Source: Cercophora sp. LCS_1
Lineage: Eukaryota > Ascomycota > Sordariomycetes > Sordariales > Lasiosphaeriaceae
DNA: 64,000 nt
Assembly: GCA_036250225.1 (NCBI GenBank)
Contig: JAPZLL010000076.1
Span: forward strand, 1 to 64,000
Direction: 5' to 3'
Shown: positions 53,252-61,920 of the stretch, one piece after another
Layout of the letters: each line of letters opens with the position of its first letter
How positions within the stretch are numbered: position 1 is the first letter of the stretch
Translations under genes and position numbers: made by a program
Notes under the pieces: model-generated
What the model saw: only the letters and a program-made list of their open reading frames with translations
Database searches by the model: none
Told to the model about the DNA's origin: nothing

Positions 53252-54199
53252 ATGGCCATGTCGACAGTTTTACAAGCCCTCGGGGCGGTGACTGCCGTCG
53301 CCATCGCCGGCACAATCATCGACACCATCATCCCATATCTGCGCTCGTCACAGCTCCACCGCTTCGTGCATACCAAAAACGGGCCGCCGTGGGCGCTTGT
53401 CACTGGCGCAAGCGTTGGCATCGGCGCCGCCTTCTGCCGCGAGCTTGCCGCCACCGGCTTCAACGTCATCCTTCACGGCCGCAACCCCACTAAGCTGGAG
53501 CGTGTGCAACACGAGCTGCAAGCAGCCTTTCCGGACCGCCAATTCCGCACCCTCGTGGCCGACTGCACAGACTGCAGTCCAGCTGTGTTCAGCACCATTG
53601 TCTCCCAGCTCGGCAACATCAACCTGACCCTTCTCGTCAACAACGCCGGCGGTCTTCCTCCTTCGGTCGGCGACAACAACTTCAAGCCTGTCCAGGACTA
53701 CACACCCACTGAGCTTAGCGATGTCATCTCCATCAATGGCACATTCCCGACCCTGCTGACTTCGTCTCTGCTCCCATTGCTGATTAAAAACTCGCCCGCC
53801 TTGGTGATGACCGTTGGCTCCCTAGCCGACAACGGGCTCCCCCTGGTAGCTTCCTACGGCGCCACAAAGTCATACCTCGCTGTGTTCGCGCAGGCACTCA
53901 ACCGCGAGATGCACATGGAAGGTCATGACGTACAGGTGCTGCATCTGCGTCTGGGATCGGTCACTGGCGTGGCACATACGTGGACCGAGCCGGGTTTTTT
54001 CCTGCCGCATGCGAGCGACCTGGTCAAGGTTTCTCTCAGAGCGATCGGCTGTGGGAGGACTGTGGTCGTACCGTGGTGGGGACACAAGTTGCAGGCGGTG
54101 GCAGTCGATTGGATGGGTCGGGCGAGTGATGCCATGTTTGAGGGTGAGATGAAGAAGCTAAAGGCCGGTGGGCTCAATTATCGGGAGAAGAAGGAGTAG
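53252..54199 (+). CDS. SDR of the HSD17B12/3-ketoacyl-reductase type
   Basis: Intronless, 315 residues. An N-terminal hydrophobic segment (VLQALGAVTAVAIAGTIIDTI) is followed by the NADP loop WALVTGASVGIGAAF, GRNPTKLERV, LLVNNAGG, the catalytic Ser in VGSLADN, and YGATKSYL (YxxxK). An N-terminal anchor plus this SDR core resembles membrane reductases of the HSD17B12 / very-long-chain 3-ketoacyl-CoA reductase group. It lacks the family's usual C-terminal membrane tail, so another lipid or steroid substrate is possible. No defect. Confidence 0.85.
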   Translation: MAMSTVLQALGAVTAVAIAGTIIDTIIPYLRSSQLHRFVHTKNGPPWALVTGASVGIGAAFCRELAATGFNVILHGRNPTKLERVQHELQAAFPDRQFRTLVADCTDCSPAVFSTIVSQLGNINLTLLVNNAGGLPPSVGDNNFKPVQDYTPTELSDVISINGTFPTLLTSSLLPLLIKNSPALVMTVGSLADNGLPLVASYGATKSYLAVFAQALNREMHMEGHDVQVLHLRLGSVTGVAHTWTEPGFFLPHASDLVKVSLRAIGCGRTVVVPWWGHKLQAVAVDWMGRASDAMFEGEMKKLKAGGLNYREKKE

Positions 54200-56186
54200 G
54201 CGAAGTAATTGCCAAGGCAAGAAGCTTTTCGGAGTGAGATCGTTCACGTGAACACAACACTGAAGCTAGCCCTGGAGATAACATCAAGAGACACGACCCG
54301 AGACAGGCCCGCTCCCTTGGGGATCAACATCCGACCCTGACGAGGTACCCCAGCATGGTGAGGCAAGCTTTGCACGACAATTGGGCGAGATGGTGGCGAT
54401 TTATATCTCGAGGTCGACCAGGGCCACTGAAAGCCGTTTACGATGCCAAGAAGTGTACCTCTTCGGGTGTAGCAAGACAATTCAACATTCCCATCATCTC
54501 CGCTACAATGCAATCATTCGCTTCGGTATCCCTTTGTTTGATGAGAACTAGTGCCACAAAACTTGGCATGTTTGCGCAACCCTTGGCTTTCAACCTTGCT
54601 CTTCCCCCCCGGCTTGGCGTTTCTCCGAGGACCCAAGGACGAGCATGCCGAGGACTGTAACCTATCAACCCAGGGCGTAGGGCAAATCTTCTCGTGCTAT
54701 AAGATGAGTTGGGTCCTTCAAAGATGTTATCGGTCGAGAACTCCCCTTGGAGGGTGGACTTGGGGTCTTAAATCCTTGACATGGCTGCACGTGGTCATCA
54801 CCACTGCTTGACATCGACGTCTCCTCATTTACAGTGCAAGCACCAATCAGAAATGAGCACACGGTCTATACTCCGCATCTGACTTCTCAAAGGTCGCAGG
54901 ATTGGAGGTGTTTACTTGAGAAATCAAGATTCCCCTACACGATAAAGGCTTGGCAAGCATTCTGGTTTCTTCACAATCTGGTCCAACAGAAGTTACGAAG
55001 CGGTTTGTCTCCCGTTTCAGCCACGATGGAAATAGCTTATTAACGCCAAAGACACGAGTGCATCTCAGCCGCAGATTGAATCGAGAATCAAACAACAGAT
55101 GTGAGAGTGACTCACAACCGAGATATCGGGCACCTGGGTCAAACACAGCCGCCAACTGCAACATCTCTCCGATATGAACCCCCACGTTGTGAGATACCCA
55201 ACATTAGGCCTTGGAACTGACAGCAAACAAGTGTGCGAATGGTCATAACTAGTTGAGAGTGTCCGTGGCGTACATCTGCACGCAAACTGCAGCAAAATGC
55301 ATGAATCACCCGGAGCCATCGGGAGCAGGAACCGGCGCGGTGTCGGATGAATCACCAGCCAGAAATGGCAACATGAAACAGGCCCTTCTGTCGCCCAAGG
55401 CGCGAGTGGCGCCGGGTCAATGTAATGACGGGCATCACGCGACGTCGGATGCCCGAGTGGATCTGACGTCGGCCAGATTGGGGAGGAGTTTGCATGCTTC
55501 ATCATCTGCAAGCCGCGGGGCTAGGCCGGCTCAGGTCGACACGTAGCAGCGGACAGGCGGTGAGGCGCGGCCAAGTCATCTGCCGCTGCCGTTACCCCTC
55601 TGTTTGTTTTCTGTCGTGGCACACTGCTAGCCCTGCCCGCCCTGACTGACCGAGTGCTGAGCCCCTGTTGCCCAGCCTAGTGGGGATAACCGTGGAAACC
55701 TCACAACTCTTTTCATCTTTCCTCATTCTGAATGGAAAGGGCGACTGGAAGCCTGGATGGTGATGACCCCTCAAGGTGCCCGATAACGATAACAGACCCC
55801 GCCATCTCCTGACCCAATGGCGATCATGCGGGGTTGCCAGTGCAGCTAGCTGGCCAAGCGACAGGGGTGCGCATCACGCATCTCGCAGGGGTGGTTGCCG
55901 GTCTCGTTTGCAACGAATACGGATATGCCAGATCCCCTGTTGCTGCACGACCAGCGGTCAGGCACCGCTCACCATGATTACGCGCCTCGCTAGTTCCAGC
56001 CTGAGTGAGGGGCATGGCAGAATCCGAAGTCGGGACTCCCGTCATGACGGGAGTGCCCCGCGGCCAGCTTAAGACAGGGAGGTCCCCCGCCTCATGTCTT
56101 GGGTCCCGCATACGCGCCTTCCTATCCCACATATCTAGCAACTTCAAGCATCCTTCTCAAGACTCACCAGTCAAAACATCTCCAGA
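54200..56186. other. Gene-poor region
   Basis: About 2 kb of mixed sequence. Short frames (up to 148 codons) overlap on both strands and have no protein-like composition. The left part to ~55250 is more A/T-rich than the right. One perfect 20-bp palindrome lies near the right edge (separate entry). No terminal repeats of a transposon were found by eye. Confidence 0.4.
56035..56054. promoter_or_regulatory. Perfect 20-bp palindrome upstream of the KptA-like gene
   Basis: ACTCCCGTCATGACGGGAGT equals its own reverse complement over all 20 bases. It ends 132 bases before the ATG at 56187. It could be a dimer binding site; its function is unknown. Confidence 0.6.
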
Positions 56187-57155
56187 ATGGCCACCGCTGT
56201 CGCAGTTCCCCTCTCCGCCATCAACGAGCAGCTCGGTGGTGTCCTCCCTCCCAGCGCCCTCGTGCAGCACTCGCCCCGCCATGGTCGCAGCAGGGGCATG
56301 AGCGTCAAGGGCAAGGGTCGGTCCTACAGCGTCGTCGAGGACCGCGACGTCAGCATTGCCAAGGCCCTGATGTTCGTCCTCAAGCGGACCATCAAGGAGT
56401 CCGAGGTCGACGAGGAGGAGGAGGTTGACAACCTGGTCGAGGACGCCGAGGGCTGGGTGTCTGTCGACGACGTGGTATGTTGCCCCTTCGTTTCCCACCT
56501 CCGTTTGTCTCCCACTGACTGACAACACTAGCTCGCCCACGAAAAACTGACTGCCCACGAAACAACGCTTGAAGACATCCAACGCGTCGTGGCCAACGCA
56601 ATCAAAGCCCGCTTCAACCTCCGCCAGACAAAATCCACCTACCAGATTCAGCGTATCACCAACCGCGACTCCCTCCCAGCCCCGTTGACAGGCGCCCCTC
56701 TCACCCCCTCCGACGCCAACCTCCCCGAGTTCATTATCTATGAAACCTCATACGCCCGCTACCCGCTCCTCCTCACCCAGGGTAGCATCACCCGAGCCCC
56801 TGGTGGCGGCCAATATCTCCCCTTCACACCGTTTAGCGAGGACAAGGAGGTGGATGCCGAGGTGTCCATCTGGGTGAATCTCAAGGATGCCCTTGAGAGC
56901 GGATCGGTGTTCCAAAAGACGGAGAGCGGGAGTATAGTGACAACTGGGGAAGTCAAGAAGGCGTTGTGGAAGAAGGCTGTGGCGAGGCGGCCTGATGTCG
57001 GGCTGTTGTTCGAGGACGGCGAGGTCAGGAAGGAGGTGCCGGCTGCTTTGAGAGGAAAGGGCGGCAAGGCGAGGAAGGGCAAGGGCGAGAGGAGGGAGAG
57101 GAGGGGAAGCGGTGAAGAAAGTGGGAGCGCTAGTGCTGAGGAGGCTGACGAGTAG
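56187..57155 (+). CDS. KptA/Tpt1-like protein (tRNA 2'-phosphotransferase family), catalytic residues altered
   Basis: Two exons (56187-56474, 56532-57155) give 303 residues. The KptA order is recognisable: SIAKALMFVLKRTIKES (family: LSK-LSY-LRH), AEGWVSVDDVL, AIKARFNLRQ (family: K-RF), FIIYETSYARYPLLLTQGSI (family: YHGT ... I---G), and SIWVNLKDALESGSVFQKTE followed by SGSIVTTGE (family: -I-VD---A---G--F--S-NGV-LT-G). The first Arg-His pair reads Lys-Arg and the HGT His reads Glu, so the NAD-dependent removal of the tRNA splice-junction 2'-phosphate is unlikely for this copy. The C-terminus is Lys/Arg/Gly-rich (RGKGGKARKGKGERRERRG), suggesting RNA binding. A canonical Tpt1 probably exists elsewhere in the genome. 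The gene may have a structural or regulatory role. Confidence 0.72.
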
Positions 57156-57996
57156 ATACCATCATGCTACCATAATATTTGGTAGATTGGCTATGTGTTA
57201 TAGCGCCTAGATTTTGAAATTCTGAGATGTCGTTGATTGTACAATACTTTGAAATGTTGTGCCTCCTGTTGTGTAAGTGTAGAGGAATGGGGTGTGTTGA
57301 AATTCATGGCGCACGATTTCAGTTATCCCTCTAGACATTTTGTACCCGTTCCAACCCTGACCTGTGACAGGTTTTGCAGTTGTGAGGAATCAATCTTCAG
57401 GTTTGCAAGGCTCTGAGATGCTCGGTCAAGGGTGATGTGGCTTGCATTAGACATGGAAGATTACATGTGCTATGATGCTGCGCCCCGCTCCTTGGCCAAC
57501 CGCGTTGCTTATCTGTCTGTGGCTGCCGGAGTCTTGCATGGTGGATGGATCGCCTTATCTTTGTTTGTGAATTTACTGTGCCCCGATGGGCTGACGAGCT
57601 GAGAACCTGGTAGCACAAATGGCGGTATATACAGATGAGGTAGCCATCCCGAGTGCTCTGCAGTTCGGGAGGAAAATCATATTCCTCGTCATCCGCCCAG
57701 TAATTATGAGTATATCATTATGGGTTTAGTTGCTGGACTCAGTACCATCTTCTCGTAAGAGCGTAAAAGCTCTCAAAACAACACCGCTCCACGGCCGGAC
57801 ACACCAGAGCCCTCTGGTTTCGAGGATTTGCCTCTGCCCCCATTTCCGGTGTCTTCCAACCTTAAGAGCACCCAACGAGATCAGTGGTCGCCGAGGTTCT
57901 TACGATGGGCTAATTTGGGTTCATGAAGGTGGGAAGAAATCTAAACGGCCTCAAATCCCTCAAATATATTCTATCCCAGCATCTGGTGTCTACCAA
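57156..57996. other. Intergenic region
   Basis: About 840 bases. The frame of the next gene is open from 57730 (TTG) but has no ATG before 57997, and the 57730-57990 part does not look protein-like; a short upstream exon cannot be excluded. Confidence 0.35.
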
Positions 57997-58867
57997 ATGA
58001 CAACCCCTTCCAGCAAAATCCCGGACAAAGAGACGTTACGATTCGAACGTCGCGCCCTCAACCTCGTTTGCTACCGTTCTTCCGGAAGCGTTTCGCGTCA
58101 AATTACCGTCTACCGATTGCAAGACGAATTTGACCTCGACGGGGGTTCGCTGCGAATCGCTGGAGACTTCAAGACCCTGGGTCCCGAAATGCGGGCGACA
58201 TGTCAACGTCCCATTACAACAAACCGCCACTTCATGATGGCTCTCAACAATGCGTATTACCATGAACTCTGCCAGCCATGGCGTCGTTGGCTGTCTCTCA
58301 AGTCACTCCGGGCCTTGCGATTGCGCAGCTATATCGAACGCGCTTCGATGCCCCCAGTGGTTGAGGAGACAGACCCAATGCTGATGCAGGACTTTTTGCG
58401 GTTTGTCCGGCAACCCAAGCTGGTAGAGAGGCTCAACAACGGGGAAAGTGCATATCCGGAGCGTGTTTGGATTGATTGGGTCTTCAGCATCCGTGTTGAA
58501 GGGGAGGATGGCAAGGTGGAGCGTAAGCTGGTTGAGTTGAGGGCTGGGATGCAGCGCGAATCATCTTGGCATCGTCGGTACCGCTTGTCGGCTCGGTTGT
58601 TTTAGGTGTGACGTGGGCTGTGATGTTTGGGGATGCTCAGACGGCTTTTACTGTTGCATCATTCATTTTGACATTGGGAGCTGGTAAGGATCTCGTTGCT
58701 TTGTGTGAGGTGACCTCGACTTTCTGGAACAACGCTGACCCGTTCGTCTCCTCACAGCTCTTATCGCCCTGCTCGGTACCGTCAGCTATCTTCGGGGAGC
58801 TAAAGGGCGGCAAACTCATTTTGCGTCAAAGGAGTGTTCAAGAGGAATGGATACAGCTTCTATCTAG
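57997..58867 (+). pseudogene. Unknown fungal membrane protein, frameshifted
   Basis: From the ATG at 57997 the frame encodes a soluble part (TLRFERRALNLVCYRSSGSV, ITVYRLQDEFDLDGGSLRIA, RRWLSLKSLRALRLRSYIER, YPERVWIDWVFSIRVEGEDG) and closes with a TAG at 58603-58605. In a second frame the chain continues directly: GWDAARIILA, then the spans VPLVGSVVLGVTWAVMFG and AFTVASFILTLGA. A 75-base intron (about 58683-58757) leads to LIALLGTVSYLRG and a TAG at 58865-58867. The frames switch near 58535-58548 without usable splice sites, so one base is probably missing. Hence either a pseudogene or a sequencing error. A soluble domain plus C-terminal membrane pair is a common orphan architecture in Pezizomycotina. 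No function known. Confidence 0.65.
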
Positions 58868-58946
58868 AGATTAAAGCGTCATGCTAAAGTCTCCAACTAG
58901 CGGCGCATCAAATGGGATGCCATACGTTCTTTAGAGTAGAAGACTT

Positions 58947-59690
58947 TTATTCTGTTGCAGTGCCCCTTTCGGCGTTTTCCATTGCCTCCCTCAACAACTT
59001 CCCGCAGCTTTCGTATGCCTTCTTCGTTAAAGCATCCACATCACGGCCATACTTTTCCTCGAATTTGCCATCAAACCTCTCAACACTAAACCACCCCCTA
59101 TATCCCGTCTTTAAAATCGCCTCAACAAGTTCCATGATGGGCAAATACCCTCCATCAAATGGCAGCGGTCTCCAGTCGTGACTCCAACGCCCTCCTGGTC
59201 CTAGCCCATCCCTTTCCTTCTTCTCAAGCAGCGGCTCGGCCACATAAGCATCTCTGACCTGGGCATAAAACATCTTATCCTTGTTCAACCCTCCTAGCTT
59301 TTGCAAACTCTCCGTATACTTCTCTCCGACCTTGTCGTCACCAATCACACCTCGCTCTTCCGTAGGATCCCCATATTCTCTCCAGCAGCCTGAAATGTAT
59401 CCAAACAGAAGCCGACATTCTCCCTCCCCGTTGCGCCCACAATCCGTGCGACATCAATCCAGGTCGAGGCCCGTGTCGCCCAACACCAATTCTCGTACGC
59501 CACTCTCCTTCCCCGCTCGGCCAACAAATCAGCCAGCTCGCCGAGGTTCGCAGCCAAGACGCCCACATCAGCAGCTGCGTGTGCCGCGTCCGACGAGCCG
59601 ACTTGTAGCGTGCCTGTTCCCAGGGCGGCTATGATCTCGATCTAGCTGCGGGCGCGGGTGAATGCATCTCTGCGGGCAGAGGGGGATGGC
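58947..59690 (-). pseudogene. Broken TIM-barrel gene (sugar isomerase / 3-dehydroshikimate dehydratase-like)
   Basis: The C-terminal ~two-thirds of a xylose-isomerase-like TIM-barrel protein is present on the minus strand. It reads IEIIAALGTGTLQVGSSD, LAERGRRVAYENWCWATRAS, ENVGFCLDTFQAAG, then in another frame YGDPTEERG, KMFYAQVRDAY, WRPLPFDGGYLPIMELVEAI and GWFSVERFDG, with a stop at 58947. Defects: a TAG at 59644-59642, directly before the IEIIAALGT segment where Trp is likely; a one-base frameshift near 59395; and no N-terminal part upstream of an acceptor-like CAG near 59673. QutC/QA-4-type dehydratases and related epimerases share this layout, so the exact enzyme is not certain. It lies next to a DHA2 transporter. 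Confidence 0.75.
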
Positions 59691-60114
59691 GTCAATGTTG
59701 GGCGTCACTCTCTTGTGTTCCAATCGAGTCTTTTCCTTGGGTGATGTTTGAAGGTGGCTGGTCGGGTCGGGCGTGGTCTGGAGCGGTCGGGAGGACGTGG
59801 CTGGTGGACATGGACGTCGATGATGTCAGTCGACCCACGCTGATCATGATCAATCTGGATCTCGTGCGACGCGTCTGTTCATTGTTTGCTCGGGTTGAGA
59901 ATTGATTGATTGATTCCTGACACGGCGAGATGCTCTATCTCATGTAATTACTACTGTCCGACTATGTATCAAATGCACTCCATACGCCTTTCCGCAAGCA
60001 GCATGCCGAATCCACAGCGCTTTCCCTTTCCAACATGACGATGGCGATGATGACGATGATGATCAAGCAGAAATGCCGCCCCCTCTACTGCTTTTGGTGT
60101 ACCAAACACACAGT
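59691..60114. other. Non-coding region with simple repeats
   Basis: About 420 bases between the broken TIM-barrel gene and the 3' end of the transporter. A GAT/GAC-rich microsatellite (about 60036-60063) is present. No remnant of the missing TIM-barrel N-terminus was seen. Confidence 0.5.
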
Positions 60115-61920
60115 CTAACCCTTCTTGACGCTGCAGTCGTCACTGCTTATGCCTGCTAGTGTTTGCGCGCTCGACGAACACGAGCTTCCCACCTCCTTTT
60201 GCTTCAAGCCAAAATCACTGTCCAACTCGCCCCTCAATGCAACCTGTCGCTCAGCACAAGTGGCCGCGATGCCGACGACGCCCAGAATGAAAAATACAAG
60301 CCAAACTGCCTTGAAGCTAGCAGTGAACGCTGCAATGATGCTTCGCCTCGTGCTCAAGTCCAGCGTTTTGATGAAATCGGCCGATGCGTGTTCGTAAGCC
60401 TTGCCGCCGCTGAGTTCTTTGAGAATCTTGGGGTTTCGGAGGTTGTCGATGGATCGCGCAAACTCGGCGTTGAAGATTGCGCCCGGAACGGCAACTCCAA
60501 GAAGTGATCCGAGTCCGCGGAGGAAGGCCCACGAGCCGGTGGCAGCCGCGTTGTCCTTGTCGGTGAGCTCGACGAGAACAGCCGGTAGTGTAGTCGACAC
60601 AATGATGCCGGACCCAATGCCGACAAGGAAGGTGAAAGAGATCCACCAGTTGTGCACTCTGTCGGTCCCAATGGAGTAGCTGAGCCCAACACCAACCGTC
60701 ATGACAAAGAAGCCGCCAAGATGCATCAACCTGTATCGCCCAAACTTGGCCAGCAACGGGCCTCCAACCGCAGCCAAGACGACAATAGTCAGCGAGCAGG
60801 GAAGGATAAACAGGCCTGACGTGGTGGGCGAAGCGCCGAGCAGCGCCTGGAAGAATGGCGGCAGATAAAACTGGTAGCCATAGGTAATGAACCCGTGCAC
60901 GACGGTGATGACAAACGCGGCGACCGTGGTGCGATTCGAAAAGATATAAGGCGCCATGATGGGGAACCGACACCACCTCGACCGCTCCCACAGCGCAAAC
61001 AGCACAACCCCCACCCCGCCCACCACCAGTGACACAAGCACAACAGGCGCCGTCCACTCGAACGCAGCACCGCCGACGCTCAGGGCGAACAGCATCAACA
61101 CCACACTGCCGGTCAGCAACAGAATGCCCACCCCATCCACCCTCTTGAGATCGCCAACCCGTCCGCAGCACCCACCCGAGCTGACCTGCAGCCACAACCA
61201 CATGAGCACCAGCGCGCCCACGCAAACAGGAATATTAACCCCAAAACACCATCGCCAGTTACGCTCGGCGAAAACTCCGCCCAGTATCGGTCCGACAGTC
61301 GTGCCCAGCGCGTACACGGCCGCCTTGATGGCGACATAGTGCCCTCTCTTTTGTAGTGGGATGATATCGCAGAGAATCAGCTCGGCGAAGAGATCGATCC
61401 CGCCGCTTCCCAGACCCTGAACAACGCGGCCCAGGATGAGCACGGCGCCGTTATTTGCCAGGCCAGCAACGGCTGACCCAAGCCCGAAGATGACAACGGC
61501 AATCATCATCAGGTGGCGACGGCCCCAGATGTCGGCGAGTTGGCCGTACAGCGGCTGGCAAACGATGCTGGCGAGGAGGAAGGATGTTGCTACCCATGAC
61601 GAGTTGGGGCCCAGACTGAGGTCCGACGAGATGATGGGCAGCGCGGTGGACACGACCGAGCCTTCAAAGGCGGACAGCAGGATGGGAATGCACACGGCGA
61701 TGAAGCACCGCCAGAAGCCGACGCCGCGGACCCATGAGTCGGGGCGGAGCGTGGACGCGTCCGTGTCGGAGTCGGCAAGCTGTTTGTTGTAGTAGGGTGT
61801 TGATGGGCGGGTTGGCAGCGTCGAGGCAGGGATGGAGAGGGTCGAGTTGGACCGGGCGGACTCGAGGTCCATCACCAGGGCCGGCGGCGGCGGCTGGGGC
61901 GAGAAGGTTAGTTGGGGCAT
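60115..61920 (-). CDS. MFS transporter of the DHA2 (14-span) drug/H+ antiporter type
   Basis: Intronless, 601 residues from the ATG at 61920 (MPQLTFSPQP); the frame is open another 17 codons upstream. A Ser/Thr/Pro-rich cytosolic N-terminus of ~70 residues precedes about 14 hydrophobic spans. Signatures are FEGSVVSTALPIISSDL, SSWVATSFLLASIVCQPLYG (span 2), QLADIWGRRHLM (motif A), LILGRVVQGLGSGGID and YALGTTVGPILGGVFAERNW (motif C-like). This is the pattern of fungal exporters of drugs, toxins or siderophores. The substrate cannot be inferred. Complete, with no defect. Confidence 0.92.
   Translation of the reverse strand: MPQLTFSPQPPPPALVMDLESARSNSTLSIPASTLPTRPSTPYYNKQLADSDTDASTLRPDSWVRGVGFWRCFIAVCIPILLSAFEGSVVSTALPIISSDLSLGPNSSWVATSFLLASIVCQPLYGQLADIWGRRHLMMIAVVIFGLGSAVAGLANNGAVLILGRVVQGLGSGGIDLFAELILCDIIPLQKRGHYVAIKAAVYALGTTVGPILGGVFAERNWRWCFGVNIPVCVGALVLMWLWLQVSSGGCCGRVGDLKRVDGVGILLLTGSVVLMLFALSVGGAAFEWTAPVVLVSLVVGGVGVVLFALWERSRWCRFPIMAPYIFSNRTTVAAFVITVVHGFITYGYQFYLPPFFQALLGASPTTSGLFILPCSLTIVVLAAVGGPLLAKFGRYRLMHLGGFFVMTVGVGLSYSIGTDRVHNWWISFTFLVGIGSGIIVSTTLPAVLVELTDKDNAAATGSWAFLRGLGSLLGVAVPGAIFNAEFARSIDNLRNPKILKELSGGKAYEHASADFIKTLDLSTRRSIIAAFTASFKAVWLVFFILGVVGIAATCAERQVALRGELDSDFGLKQKEVGSSCSSSAQTLAGISSDDCSVKKG

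Noticed and set aside
54200..56186. Transposon or MITE in the gene-poor 2-kb region
   Set aside because: No terminal inverted repeats, target-site duplications or transposase-like frame were visible; the 20-bp palindrome alone is not enough.
60317..61225. 302-codon minus-strand frame inside the DHA2 transporter
   Set aside because: Overlaps the transporter in another frame, with Trp/Arg/Cys-rich shadow composition and no family features.
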